From contig OY970227.1 of assembly GCA_963714055.1 (NCBI GenBank), positions 1,054,001-1,118,000 on the forward strand: a DNA stretch of 64,000 nucleotides, given 5' to 3'. Below, piece by piece: positions 29,340 through 39,193 of this stretch. How positions within the stretch are numbered: position 1 is the stretch's first letter; each line of letters begins with the position of its first letter. The position numbers and the translations under genes are program-made. Under the pieces are notes generated by a model that saw only the letters and a list, made by a program, of their open reading frames with translations, ran no database searches and was not told where the DNA came from. The DNA is from JACDBE01 sp963714055 (lineage in GTDB: Bacteria > Actinomycetota > Acidimicrobiia > Spongiisociales > UBA5794).

Positions 29340-31525
29340 TCAGACCCGTCTCCAGCGGCGCCCAGGCGAGGAGGAGCCGCTTGTCGCCCTGCTGGTCGAA
29401 GTCGACCACCGCCTCGGTGCGGTCGCCTTCGCCGGTGACCCGTCGCACGGTGCCTTCGCCCCAGTGGCTGTGCCGCACCCGGTCGCCGGTGGCGACCACG
29501 TCGAGACGGCTGCGGGGCGCCCGACCCGGTGTCTCCAGCTCGGGGCGCCGCCGCGACCCGCTTCGCCTCGACCTTGAGGGACGTCCGGCACCTCGGCGAG
29601 GAACCGGCTGGGCGGGTTGTAGTTGTTGCCGCCGTACAGGTTGCGGCTCCACGCCCTGGTCAGGTACAGGTGGCGCATCGCCCGGGTGATGCCCACGTAA
29701 CAGAGGCGCCGCTCCTCCTCCAGCTCGGCGGGGTCACCCAGTGAGCGCATGTGGGGAAACACCCCCTCCTCCATCCCGGTGATGAACACCACCGGGAACT
29801 CCAGCCCCTTGGCGTTGTGCAACGTCATCAAGGTCACCACATCGGTGTCCTCGAGGTTGTCGACGTCGGTGATGAGGCTGATCGACTCGAGGAACAGTTC
29901 GCTGCGGCGGGATCCGTCGGCGGTCGCCCAGTCGGCCGGGCCCGCCGACAGCGGTCCCTCGATCTCGAAGTCGCCCGCCGCCGCCACCAGCTCCCGCAGG
30001 TTCTCCTCCCGGCCGACCGCCTCGATGGTGCGCTCCGAACGCACCCAGTCCAGGTACCCGGTGTCGGCCAGGATCGCCTCCAACACCGCCCGGGGGCCGT
30101 CCCGCATCACCTCGGCGAGATGCTCCATCAGGGCGACGAACTCGTGGACCGAGCGACGGGCCCTGGCGGACAGCGGAGCGATGTCGTCGACCTGGTGGAG
30201 CGCCTCCCAGAAGGAGATCCCCTCCTTCTCGGCGAGGCGGTCGATGTGGGCGACGCGTGGTGTCCCCGATGGCCCGCTTCGGGGTGTTGACGATCCGCTT
30301 GAGCGCGACCACGTCGGTGGTGTTGACCAGCGCCCGCAGGTACGCGAGGGCGTCCTTGACCTCACGCCGGTCGTAGTACCGCAGCCCGCCGATCACCTGG
30401 TAGGGCACACCGAACTTGACCAGGGTCTCCTCGATCACCCGGGATTGGGCGTTGGTGCGGTAGAAGACGGCGACGTCGCTCGCCCTGATCCCGTCGTGGG
30501 CGAGCTCGCCCACCTGGTCGGCGACGAACCCGGCCTCGTCGTGCTCGTCCTGGCCCTCGTAGGTGAGGATCAGGTCTCCCTTGCCCAGGTCGGTCCACAA
30601 GTGCTTCAGGTTCCGGGTCGGGTTGTTGCGGATCACCCCGTTGGCGGCGTCCAGGATGATCTCGGTCGACCGGTAGTTCTGCTCCAGCAGGATCACCCGG
30701 GCATCGGGGAAGTCCTGCTCGAACTCGGTGATGTTCCGGATGTCGGCGCCACGGAACTGTAGATCGACTGCGCCTCGTCACCGACCACGCACAGGTTGTG
30801 GCTGCTTCTCGGTGAGCAGCCTGACCAGCTCGTACTGGGCGTGGTTGGTGTCCTGGTACTCGTCGACCAGCACGTACCGGAACCGCTCCTGGTAGCCGGC
30901 GAGCACGTCGGGGAACGCCCGGAACAGCTCGACGGTCACCATGAGCAGGTCGTCGAAGTCCATCGCCGACGCCTCCACCAGTCGTTGCTGGTAGAGCCGG
31001 TACACGTCGGCGATGCGCTCGTGGAAGAACCCCTCGCCGTTGCCGGCGAAGCGTCTCGTAGTCGATCAGCTCGTTCTTGGCATCGGAGATGGTGGCGCGG
31101 ATGGTGCGGGGCGGGAACCGCTTCGGGTCGAGATCGAGATCGAAGACGCACTGGGTGACCAACCGCAGCGAGTCGGCCTCGTCGTAGATCGAGAACGCCG
31201 ACCGGTAGCCGAGCCGGTGCACCTCCCGGCGCAGGATCCGGGCACACGCCGAGTGGAACGTCTGCACCCACATGCTGCGCGCCACGCCGCCCACCAGCGC
31301 CGCCACCCGCTCCTGCATCTCCCCGGCGGCCTTGTTGGTGAAGGTGATCGCCAGGATGGCGTGCGGTGGCACGTCGAGGTCGAGGATCAGGTGGGCGATG
31401 CGACGGGTCAGCACCCGGGTCTTGCCCGACCCGGCCCCGGCCACCACGAGGACCGGCCCCTCGGTGGCGGCGACCGCCTCCCGCTGGGCCGGGTTGAGAT
31501 CGTCGAAGAGAGGCGACTCGGCCAT
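29340..31525 (-). CDS. pcrA: UvrD/PcrA-family 3'-5' DNA helicase (several frameshifts)
   Basis: SF1 helicase for repair and replication. Motif Ia-type and Walker A GAGSGKTRVLTRRIAHL, then AITFTNKAAGEMQERV, DFDDLLMVTVELF, LVDEYQDTNHAQYE, LLEQNYRSTEIILDAAN, TLMTLHNAKGLEFPVVFITG and the VGITRAMRHLYLTRAW end are all recovered. The frame changes at about 31052, 30795, 30760, 30258 and 29570. The C-terminus (TGDRVRHSHWGEGTVRRV) is a Tudor-like tail as in PcrA. Its exact end near 29340 is uncertain because of the last frameshift. Confidence 0.88.
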
Positions 31526-31600
31526 GCTGCGCCGCCGATCTTACCCGCGCTCCCCGGCCGGCGAACTACACGGGTGTGAGTCACCGGTCGACGTCGAGCC

Positions 31601-31631
31601 TTGACAGGTGAGTAATTTACTCACATATCAT
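31601..31631 (+). promoter_or_regulatory. Palindromic operator and leaderless promoter of the ArsR-SRPBCC gene
   Basis: A -35 TTGACA (31601-31606) and a -10 TATCAT (31626-31631) flank a 17-bp near-perfect palindrome, GTGAGTAATTTACTCAC (31608-31624). The -10 ends seven bases before the ATG at 31638, so the transcript is probably leaderless. ArsR-type repressors bind such dyads over the promoter, so autoregulation is likely. Confidence 0.75.
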
Positions 31632-31637
31632 GCCGGC

Positions 31638-32399
31638 ATGGATGCGGTGTTCCGGGCGATCGACGACCCCAGCCGGCGGCTGCTGCTCGACAAGCTGTAC
31701 GAGCGGGACGGCCAGACGCTGGGCGAGTTGTGCGAATACCTCCCCGGGATGACCAGGTTCGGCGTCATGAGCCACCTCGCGGTGCTCGAGGAGGCCGACC
31801 TGGTGATCCCCCTCAGGCAGGGGCGGTACAAGTACCACTACCTGAACCCCGTCCCCATCAGGCTGATCCACGACCGGTGGATCAGCAGGTACGCCGAGCG
31901 CACGGTGACGGCGCTGACCCGCCTCAAGGCCGGCGTGGAGACTGGAGGGACCCGTATGGACGCACCGGTTCACGTGTACAAGATCCTCATCCGTGGGACC
32001 GCCGAGGACGTGTGGGACGCCATCGTCCAACCGGACAAGTCGGTCGAGTACTTCTACGGCACGAGAGTGGACTCGGATTGGGAGGTGGGCTCTCCGCTGA
32101 GCTACGCCTATCCCGACGGGACGCCGGCGGCCGACGGGCGCATCATCGCCATCGATCGGCCGAAGCGGCTGGAGTTCACCTTCCGGGCGCTCTGGGACGA
32201 CGACCTGGCCATGGAAGGGCCGGTGAGGGAGGTGTGGGCGCTCGAGGAGACGGACGGCATGGTCGGGCTGACCGTCGAGCTCTACGACATCGATCCGGAC
32301 AGCAAGCTGATCACCGAGTTCAGCGGTGGGCTGGTGTACATCCTCTCCGGTCTCAAGACCCTGGTCGAGACGGGGCAGCCGATGGTGCGGACGGGCTGA
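31638..32399 (+). CDS. ArsR-type winged-helix/SRPBCC (AHSA1) fusion regulator
   Basis: A 253-aa protein. Residues 1-85 are an ArsR-like winged helix (AIDDPSRRLLLDKLYERDG, MTRFGVMSHLAVLEEADLV); from about 105 on is an AHSA1-like SRPBCC domain (ILIRGTAEDVWDAIVQPDK, SVEYFYGTRVDSDW). In this arrangement the SRPBCC cavity probably binds a hydrophobic ligand that controls DNA binding. I start at ATG 31638; the GTG at 31608 lies in the operator. Ligand unknown. Confidence 0.88.
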   Translation: MDAVFRAIDDPSRRLLLDKLYERDGQTLGELCEYLPGMTRFGVMSHLAVLEEADLVIPLRQGRYKYHYLNPVPIRLIHDRWISRYAERTVTALTRLKAGVETGGTRMDAPVHVYKILIRGTAEDVWDAIVQPDKSVEYFYGTRVDSDWEVGSPLSYAYPDGTPAADGRIIAIDRPKRLEFTFRALWDDDLAMEGPVREVWALEETDGMVGLTVELYDIDPDSKLITEFSGGLVYILSGLKTLVETGQPMVRTG

Positions 32400-32403
32400 C
32401 CGC

Positions 32404-33628
32404 CTAGACGCCGGCGCCGAAGAGCCGCTTCTCCGTCCCGAGGTGCTGTGGCCAGTCGACACGACCCACGCCGGCGAAGCCCACATAGGCCTGCAGTGCC
32501 TGGCGCATGGCGTCGCCGAAGCCGTCCGCCCGGCGCGGGTCGAAGCCCGCTTCCCACCAGAGGTCCAGCACCTGCACGTGATCGGCCTCGCCGTCGATGC
32601 GTGGCTCGATACGCCCGACCAGCCGGTCGCCGAACAGGATCGGCAGCACGTACCAGCCCCAGCGCCGCTTCGCCGGTGGTAGGAACAGCTCCCATACGTA
32701 GTCGAACCCGAACAGCGATCCGAGGAGGGCACGGTCCCACACCAGCGGATCGAACGGCGGTATGAAGGCGACCGAGCGCCCCGGCTCCGGCGGCGCGCCC
32801 AGCAGCTCGACCTCCTCGCGTAGCACGAGGCGCTTGTTGCGGACGCCTTCGACGGTGACGGGAACGAGCTCGCCGTCGGCGACGAGGTCCTCGCGCAGTG
32901 CGGTCCGACCCGGGTACCCGGGCCAGCGCTGGGTCCGGCTTCGCCGGGCCGAGGCTGCCGAAGATGTCCCCGCCGCCGCTGACGCCCAGGAGACCGTGGG
33001 CGCGGTACCGCGCCAGCAGCTTGGTGCGCATCTGCTCGTTCTCCGGGACCGTGCGCGCCAGGATCTCGGCAGGCAGGAGTCGCTCGATCAGGTCGTAGTA
33101 GCGGCGGTTCCCGTCCCTTCGGGCAAGACCGAGCACGCCGGTCACGAAGTACGCCTCCAGCACGGCCCGTACCGTGTTCGTCGGTGCCCCGAACCAGTCG
33201 ACCAACGATCCCTGCCGGCGCTCGAAGTCCAGGGTCGACAGAGGGCCCTCCGCCCTGATGCGGGCCAGGACGTGGTCGGCGATCTCCGGGTGCCCGCCCA
33301 GGATCTTCTCCGCTCCCGCTCTCAGCGCCCCGCGGAACCACGGGTAGTCGCTGGTGGGGACGATGGAGAGGCCCTTGCTGTACACCTCGACCAGCCGGCG
33401 GCGCTCGTAGAGGAGGTCATCGGTCCACGCGGGGTCGTAGCCGGCGACGCGGGCGTGGAGCACGAGGTCGTGGTTGCGGCCGGCGACGGCGAGCGGGTCG
33501 AACTGGATGGAGCCGAGACGACGGGCCACCTCCAGCACCGCGTCGGACCCTCCAGAGAGCGAGCGCGGGGGCGCCAGCATCTGGCGTGCGACGAGAAAAC
33601 GTCGGGCGTCCTCGGCCGAGACCTGCAC
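32404..33628 (-). CDS. AlkZ/YcaQ-like winged-helix DNA glycosylase (frameshifted)
   Basis: A protein of about 407 aa after one-base repair near 32942, of the HTH_42/AlkZ family. The catalytic QxD motif is visible in LGSIQFDPLAVAGRNHD. AlkZ-type enzymes excise bulky alkylated bases and unhook crosslinks. The C-terminal half (RSVAFIPPFDPLVWDRALL, FGDRLVGRIEPRIDG) completes the family. The gene ends two bases from the convergent ArsR-SRPBCC gene. Members differ in specificity, so the substrate is open. Confidence 0.83.
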
Positions 33629-33695
33629 GCGCCTAGGAGAGGTCGCTCTCGCTCACCATCGTCCCAGGGTACCCACGCGGGACCGTCCCGACCCT

Positions 33696-34419
33696 CTACC
33701 GGTGGCGCTCGGCCTGCTCGACCTGGGTGCCGAGGTCGTCGGGAGTGAGGCGGGCATGGGCGAAGGAGTCCGAGAGCGGCAGGGCCAGGTGGAGGTCCGT
33801 GCCCAGGCACAGCTCCAGAGTCCCGGCGGCGAGCTCGAAGTCGAGGACGTGGCCTCCACGGCGCCGGTCGCCGTCGATGAAGTGCACGTGCCCGCCGGGG
33901 ACCCCGATCCCCTGCTGGTAGAGCGGGGTGCGGAACCCGGCGATGACACCGTTCGACGTCGGTGAGCGTCAGGGTCGGCTCGCCCCTGGTGACCTCGACC
34001 AGGGGCCGGTAGGGCTTCTCCTGCCTGACCACGGTGCGGGTCTTGACGGCGGCGAACCGCCCGGTGATGCGTATGGCGTAGAGGTAGTTGGTGGAGACGA
34101 GCCGGTCGACCATCCCGGCCACCTCGTCGCGCCCGGCTCCGCCTGCCACCTCGACGGCCATCGAGGGGACGAAACGGGTGACGATGGCGAACGGGGTCGG
34201 TTCCTCGGGCCCGACCCGAGTTGCCTCTCCGCCGCTCCTCAGCCGGTGGGCCATCGAGTCGAGGATGACCATCTCGCCGTCGAGGGCGTTGAACGTGCCC
34301 AGCCCGAAGTCGCCCTGCTCCAACAGCTGTCCCACGGTGGTGTCGCCGTCGTAGACACCGTCCAGCAGGGCTGCCATCAGGCTCACCTGGAACACGGTCC
34401 GACGCTCCGGTTGGCTCAT
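33696..34419 (-). CDS. budA: Alpha-acetolactate decarboxylase (frameshifted)
   Basis: Zn enzyme converting acetolactate to acetoin, about 240 aa after repair. FNALDGEMVILD is the family core and GGHVHFID gives the His-x-His metal site. One extra base near 33954 (GTCGAACGG for GTCAACGG) splits the gene; the frame after it reads DVNGVIAGFRTP. It is 10 bp downstream of nadC, on the same strand, so it may share the nad transcript. No acetolactate synthase is in the window. Confidence 0.88.
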
Positions 34420-34429
34420 CGGCCGCCGA

Positions 34430-35296
34430 TCAGGGCGCCAGGTCGAAGGCGACGTCGAGCTGGCGAACCGAGTGGGTGAGGAAGCCGGCGGAGATGAGGT
34501 CGACCCCGGTCTCGGCGACGGCCCTCACGGTGGCCGGGGTTATCCCGCCGGACGCCTCGACGGGGACCCGACCGCCGACCACCTCGACCGCGCGACGGAG
34601 TAGGTCGAGCGGCATGTTGTCGCAGAGCACGGCGTCCACGCCGGCGTCGAGCGCCTCGGCCAGCTGCTCCAGGTCGTCCACCTCGACCTCGATCGCCACC
34701 AGGTGGCCAACTCGCTGCCGTACCCGGGTGATCGCGGTCGCCACCGATCCGGCGGCGGCGATGTGGTTGTCCTTGATGAGCACGGCGTCGTCGAGCCCGA
34801 ACCGGTGGTTGGCGCCGCCGCCGCACCGCACCGCGTACTTCTCCAGCGCCCGCAGCCCCGGGGTGGTCTTCCGTGTGTCGACGATGGCGGCGCCGGTTCC
34901 CTCGACGCGATGCACCATGTCGGCAGTGGCGGTGGCGATCCCGCACAGCCGGCCCAGCAGGTTGAGACAGGTGCGCTCCCCCGCGAGCAGCGCCCGGGTC
35001 GGGCCTGACACCGTGGCCAGGGTGGTGGCTGCCGCCACATCGTCCCCATCGGCCACGGCGAGGGCGACCTTCGACTCCGCTGCCAGCAGGGCGAACACCC
35101 CGGTCGACAGCCCCAGCCCGGCGACCCGACCCGCCTGGCGGGCAACGATCGTCCCGGTCGAGGCGTGGTCGGGCGGGAAGATGGCGTCGGAGGTGAGGTC
35201 ACCGGCCAGGCCGAGGTCCTCGGCCAACGCCCTCCGAAGGAGGTCGTCCACCAGCCCCGCCGGCGGCGGCGCCCCGTCCGTCACGAGGCCCATCAT
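34430..35296 (-). CDS. nadC: Nicotinate-nucleotide pyrophosphorylase
   Basis: Converts quinolinate and PRPP to nicotinate mononucleotide, 288 aa. Family landmarks: EDLGLAGDLTSDAI, GERTCLNLLGRLCGIAT, IVDTRKTTPGLR, VRCGGGANHRFGLDDAVLIKDNH (split) and VEASGGITPATV. The ATG at 35296 overlaps the nadB stop. The nadA-nadB-nadC order is the de novo NAD operon. Confidence 0.95.
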   Translation of the reverse strand: MMGLVTDGAPPPAGLVDDLLRRALAEDLGLAGDLTSDAIFPPDHASTGTIVARQAGRVAGLGLSTGVFALLAAESKVALAVADGDDVAAATTLATVSGPTRALLAGERTCLNLLGRLCGIATATADMVHRVEGTGAAIVDTRKTTPGLRALEKYAVRCGGGANHRFGLDDAVLIKDNHIAAAGSVATAITRVRQRVGHLVAIEVEVDDLEQLAEALDAGVDAVLCDNMPLDLLRRAVEVVGGRVPVEASGGITPATVRAVAETGVDLISAGFLTHSVRQLDVAFDLAP

Positions 35297-36810
35297 GCGG
35301 CGGCCCGCGACACCAGCACGGCGGTCCGCTCCGGGAGCGGCTCGATCAGGGTGTGCCGGGCCCAGGCGGTGGAGGTCTCGGGGAAGTCGAGGCGATGGTG
35401 GGCACCCCGGCTCTCCCGCCTCCCCAGGGCGGCACGGGCCACCCAGCGGGCGACGGTGACCATGTTGCGCCCGGTCACCCCGACGGCGACCGATGGGGCG
35501 AGCGCATCGATCCCGGCAATGGCTCGACGTAGCCCGTCCTCGGTGCGCATCACCCCCGCGTGGTCCCACATCACCCGGCGCAGCTCCGCCACCGCGGCCG
35601 CATCGTCGATCACCGGCAACTCGAGCCCGGCGACCGGCACCTCGATGTCGCCGGTCGCCTCGGGGGTGTCGAGGCGGATGGCGTCGGCCACCCGCACCCC
35701 GAAGACCAGCCCTTCGAGCAGCGAGTTGCTCGCCAGCCGGTTGGCGCCGTGCAGCCCGGTGACCGACACCTCGCCGACGGCGTACAGCCCGGGCAACGAG
35801 CTCCGACCCGCCCCGTCGACCGCCACCCCGCCCATGTGGTAGTGGGCGGCCGGCGACACCGGGATCGGCGACACGGTCGGGTCCAGGCCCGCCCGCACCG
35901 CGTACCGGTGCACCGTGGGGAACCGCTCCGGGAAGCTGTCGCCGAGATCGGTGGCGTCGAGACGGGGGTCGTCACCTGCGTCGAGCCTCCGCCAGATGGC
36001 CCGGGCCACGACGTCACGCGGCGCCAGCTCGGCATCGGGGTGCTCCCCGACCATGAACCGCTCGCCGCCGGCGTCGACCAGCACCGCCCCGGCGCCGCGC
36101 AGCGCCTCGGTGAGCAGTGGCATCGGATCGAGGGTCGAGCGCATGGCGGTGGGGTGGAACTGGACGAACTCCGGGTCGGCGATGCGTGCTCCGGCGCGGA
36201 TCGCCATCGCCAGGCCGTCACCGGTCACTTCCGATGGGTTGGTGGTGTGGGCGTACAGCCCGCCGATGCCGCCGGTGGCGAGCACCACCGCCGGCGCCAG
36301 GATCGGCTCGTCCTCGCCGGCTGCGGTGCGCACCGAAACCCCGACCACGATGCCTCCGGAGCGGAGCAGGTCGACGGCGTGGGTCTCCTCCCGCACCTCG
36401 ACGTCGGGGCGGGCGAGCACCGCGGAACGCAAGGTCCGCATCAGCTCTGCTCCGGTGGCATCGCCGTTGGCGTGGACGATGCGATGGCGGGAGTGGCCCG
36501 CCTCCCGCCCCAGCATCAGCTCGCCGCCGGCATCCCGGTCGAACCGTGCCCCGTTGTCGATCAGCCACGCCAGCCGCTCCGGGGCGGCTCCGGTGACCAG
36601 CTCGGCCACAACAGGGTCGGCCAGCCCGGAGGACACCGCCAGCGTGTCCATGGCATGGAGGTGGGGGTCGTCGTCGGCGGCGATGGCGGCGGCTACGCCA
36701 CCCTGGGCCCAGCGACTGGATCCCTCCCCCAGCACCGTCTTGGTCACCACCACGCAATCGCCGAGCGCCAAGGCGGTGCTCAGCCCGGCGATCCCGCTGC
36801 CGACGATCAC
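35293..36810 (-). CDS. nadB: L-aspartate oxidase
   Basis: Flavoprotein oxidising L-aspartate to iminoaspartate for quinolinate synthesis, 505 aa. FAD motif VIVGSGIAGLSTALAL at the start, SSRWAQGGVAAAI, EFVQFHPTAM and AAHYHMGGVAVD are visible. It starts with GTG at 36810, 15 bases after nadA, and no strong ribosome site is seen, which suggests coupling to nadA. A short in-frame extension to a GTC is not credible. Confidence 0.94.
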   Translation of the reverse strand: MIVGSGIAGLSTALALGDCVVVTKTVLGEGSSRWAQGGVAAAIAADDDPHLHAMDTLAVSSGLADPVVAELVTGAAPERLAWLIDNGARFDRDAGGELMLGREAGHSRHRIVHANGDATGAELMRTLRSAVLARPDVEVREETHAVDLLRSGGIVVGVSVRTAAGEDEPILAPAVVLATGGIGGLYAHTTNPSEVTGDGLAMAIRAGARIADPEFVQFHPTAMRSTLDPMPLLTEALRGAGAVLVDAGGERFMVGEHPDAELAPRDVVARAIWRRLDAGDDPRLDATDLGDSFPERFPTVHRYAVRAGLDPTVSPIPVSPAAHYHMGGVAVDGAGRSSLPGLYAVGEVSVTGLHGANRLASNSLLEGLVFGVRVADAIRLDTPEATGDIEVPVAGLELPVIDDAAAVAELRRVMWDHAGVMRTEDGLRRAIAGIDALAPSVAVGVTGRNMVTVARWVARAALGRRESRGAHHRLDFPETSTAWARHTLIEPLPERTAVLVSRAAA

Positions 36811-36825
36811 TGCCGCGGGGACCGG

Positions 36826-37852
36826 TCACTTCGACGGCCCCACCGCCAGCATCCGTTCCACCGCCAGCCGGGCCCGGTCGGCGATGGCCGGCTCGACCAC
36901 CACCTCGTAGCGCATGTGCACCAGGGCATCGCGGATGTTCTCCACGGTGATCCGCTGCATGTGGGGGCACAGCACACAGGGCCGCACGAACTCGGTGCCC
37001 GGCGACTCGACGGCGACGTTGTCGGCCATGGAGCACTCGGTGACCATCAGCACCTGGCGGGGCCGGCGGTCGGAGACGTAGTTGATCATCCCGCTGGTGC
37101 TCCCCACGAAGTCGGCCTCCTCGAGCACGTCGGGCGGGCACTCGGGGTGGGCGATGATCTCCACCCCGGGCCACATGGTGCGGTACTGGCGCAGCTCATC
37201 ACCGGTGAACTTGTCGTGGACGATGCAGCTCCCCTGCCAGAGGACGACGTCGACGTCGGTCTGGCTGGCCACCCAACGGCCCAGGTACTGGTCGGGGAGG
37301 AAGATCACCCGGTCGACGCCCAGCGACTCGACCACCTTGACCGCGTTCGACGAGGTGCAGCAGATGTCCGACTCGGCCTTCACGTCGGCCGAGGTGTTGA
37401 CGTAGGTGACCACGGGGACCCCGGGGTACCGCTCCCGGAGGAGCCGCACGTCGGCGCCGGTGATCGACTCCGCCAGGGAGCACCCGGCCCGCGTGTCCGG
37501 GATGAGCACGGTCTTGGCGGGATTGACGATCTTGGCGGTCTCCGCCATGAAGTGGACCCCCGCCATGACGATGACCTCGGCGTCGGTCTCGGCGGCGAGC
37601 CGGGCCAGCTGCAGCGAGTCACCCCGCAGGTCGGCGACCCCGTGGAAGATGTCCGGGGTCATGTAGTTGTGGGCGAGGACCACCGCGTTGCGCTCCACCT
37701 TGAGCGCCTCGATCTCCTCGATGAGTGGTTCCAGGACGCACTCGCTCGACGTCGGGGAGGATCCCGACGAGGCGCTCCGACACCGGAGGCAGCTCGGTGA
37801 CCGGGGCCCGGGTGGGCCGGTCGAGGGGGATGACGGTCGGACTGTGGAGCAT
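36826..37852 (-). CDS. nadA: Quinolinate synthase (frameshifted)
   Basis: [4Fe-4S] enzyme condensing iminoaspartate and DHAP to quinolinate, about 341 aa after repair. Motifs: VVLAHNYMTPDIFHGVAD, GVHFMAETAKI, PDTRAGCSLAE, CCTSSNAVKVVE, HPECPPDV, PCVLCPHMQRIT. Cluster Cys residues lie in GCSLA, HPECP and LCPHM. One extra base near 37741 separates the first 37 residues. I start at the ATG at 37852, which has GAGAGG upstream; an ATG at 37912 would add 20 residues. Confidence 0.92.
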
Positions 37853-37924
37853 GCTGGCGTGCCTCTCGAAGCCGCGGAGCCTGGCCCGCTGTGTTCTGCT
37901 CATTGTGAGCATTACCAGTCAACC

Positions 37925-37953
37925 AAGGTACCACTTCTGCTATTCCTGAGCAA
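37925..37953 (-). promoter_or_regulatory. Candidate promoter of the nadABC operon
   Basis: On the minus strand a -35 TTGCTC (37953-37948) and a -10 TACCTT (37930-37925) are 17 bases apart. Transcription would begin near 37918, leaving about 66 bases before the chosen nadA start. No clear dyad is seen for a repressor, though an NrtR-like gene lies 4 kb away. Confidence 0.45.
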
Positions 37954-38100
37954 AACCGGCCGAGCGGCTCATGTTCCCCCGATCGCAACGGTCGTACAGT
38001 CATCCAGTCATCGACACGGCAGGAAAGCAACCGCGGACCGCCACCCGTTCGGGAGAGCTCCCGGGCGTCGACGAGCCAGGGGTAGGTAGGTAGGACGGGC

Positions 38101-38532
38101 ATGGACAAGAGAAGAAGAAACCGCTGGATCGTCTCCGGGGCGATCGTCGGCGGCCTCGTGATGCTCGGGACCATCGGCGGAGATGGCGGAGCCGTTGACT
38201 CGGTGATCGGCACGGCGGTCTTGGCAGCCTGGATCATCGGGGTGGTCCGGCTGTTCCAAGGCGGCCACCACAGCCTGGGCATGGTTGCCGTGTTCATCCC
38301 CGGCGTGTTCGTGGCGGGGTACTTTGTGTGGCCCAAGCCGGGCACGTCAGCGTACCTTCGCGCCAAGCCGGAGCAGCAGAGGCTGGCCGACCACCGTTGG
38401 CCGATGGAGGCGGTGGCCTATCGCAACGCGGTCTACGCCCTGAAGACCCCCGAGGAGCGTGCGCAGGAGATGGCTGAGGCACACGCCAGGCTCGAGATCG
38501 ACCGGGACATCCCGCCACCACCGGGCTACTGA
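38101..38532 (+). CDS. Hypothetical membrane protein
   Basis: A 143-aa protein with a basic N-terminus (MDKRRRNRWIVSG) and about three hydrophobic segments, then a charged helical tail ending in DIPPPPGY. It is alone between the divergent nad promoter and a hairpin at 38544. No family recognised. Confidence 0.7.
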   Translation: MDKRRRNRWIVSGAIVGGLVMLGTIGGDGGAVDSVIGTAVLAAWIIGVVRLFQGGHHSLGMVAVFIPGVFVAGYFVWPKPGTSAYLRAKPEQQRLADHRWPMEAVAYRNAVYALKTPEERAQEMAEAHARLEIDRDIPPPPGY

Positions 38533-38543
38533 TCGCGGCTGAA

Positions 38544-38575
38544 GGCGGAATCGCCACAGCCAACGCGATTCCGCC
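38544..38575. terminator. Hairpin after the 38101-38532 gene
   Basis: A perfect 11-bp inverted repeat, GGCGGAATCGC / GCGATTCCGCC with a 10-base loop, lies 11 bp after the stop codon. It lacks a T tract. It lies just 22 bp before the next gene and is on the right side to terminate the first. Confidence 0.6.
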
Positions 38576-38596
38576 CCACGCCTACGCTCCCCGACC

Positions 38597-39181
38597 GTGC
38601 AGTTCACCAAGCGGTTCTGGGCCGGGTTGCAGGACGGGACGATCACCGTTGCGGTGCGGCGGTGGCGGCGCCCTTCGGTGAAGGCCGGCGGCACCATGCT
38701 GTCGAAGGGCGGACTGCTCGGGATCGATTCGGTTGAGGTCATCGAGGAAGGCGAGGTCACCGAGGAAGACGCCGTTTCCGCCGGCTACGCCGACCGCGCG
38801 GAGCTGATGGCGATGCTGGCGACCCGGAGCGATGGAGACCTGTACCGCATCCGGTTCCACCTCATCGGTGAAGATCCGCGGGTGGCGCTGCGTCAGGAAG
38901 CCGCCCTCACCCCCGACGAGGTGGCGACGATCACCCGCCGCCTCGACCGGCTCGACCGGGCCAGCAGCCACGGCCCGTGGACCCGGGAGGCGCTCGATCT
39001 GATCGAAGAGCACCCGGCGAGGCGGGCACCCGACCTGGCAGAGTTGGTCGGGCGGGAGACCCAGCCGTTCAAGACCGACATCCGCAAGCTCAAGGCGATG
39101 GGGCTCACCGAGAGCCTGACGGTCGGCTACCGGTTGTCACCGCGGGGCATCGCCTACCGGCTCGCCGCCGATCGGCGGTAG
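38597..39181 (+). CDS. ASCH-like N-terminal domain plus C-terminal winged-helix-like region
   Basis: A 194-aa protein. The first 85 residues (MQFTKRFWAGLQDGTITVAV, VIEEGEVTEEDAVSAGYADR) resemble an ASCH/PUA-like RNA- or nucleotide-binding domain. From residue 105 the sequence (LDLIEEHPARRAPDLAELVG, KLKAMGLTESLTVGYRLSPRG) resembles a winged helix. It starts at GTG 38597. The pairing suggests a nucleic acid-binding role; no specific function is known. Confidence 0.65.
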   Translation: MQFTKRFWAGLQDGTITVAVRRWRRPSVKAGGTMLSKGGLLGIDSVEVIEEGEVTEEDAVSAGYADRAELMAMLATRSDGDLYRIRFHLIGEDPRVALRQEAALTPDEVATITRRLDRLDRASSHGPWTREALDLIEEHPARRAPDLAELVGRETQPFKTDIRKLKAMGLTESLTVGYRLSPRGIAYRLAADRR

Positions 39182-39193
39182 CTCCACCTCCCG

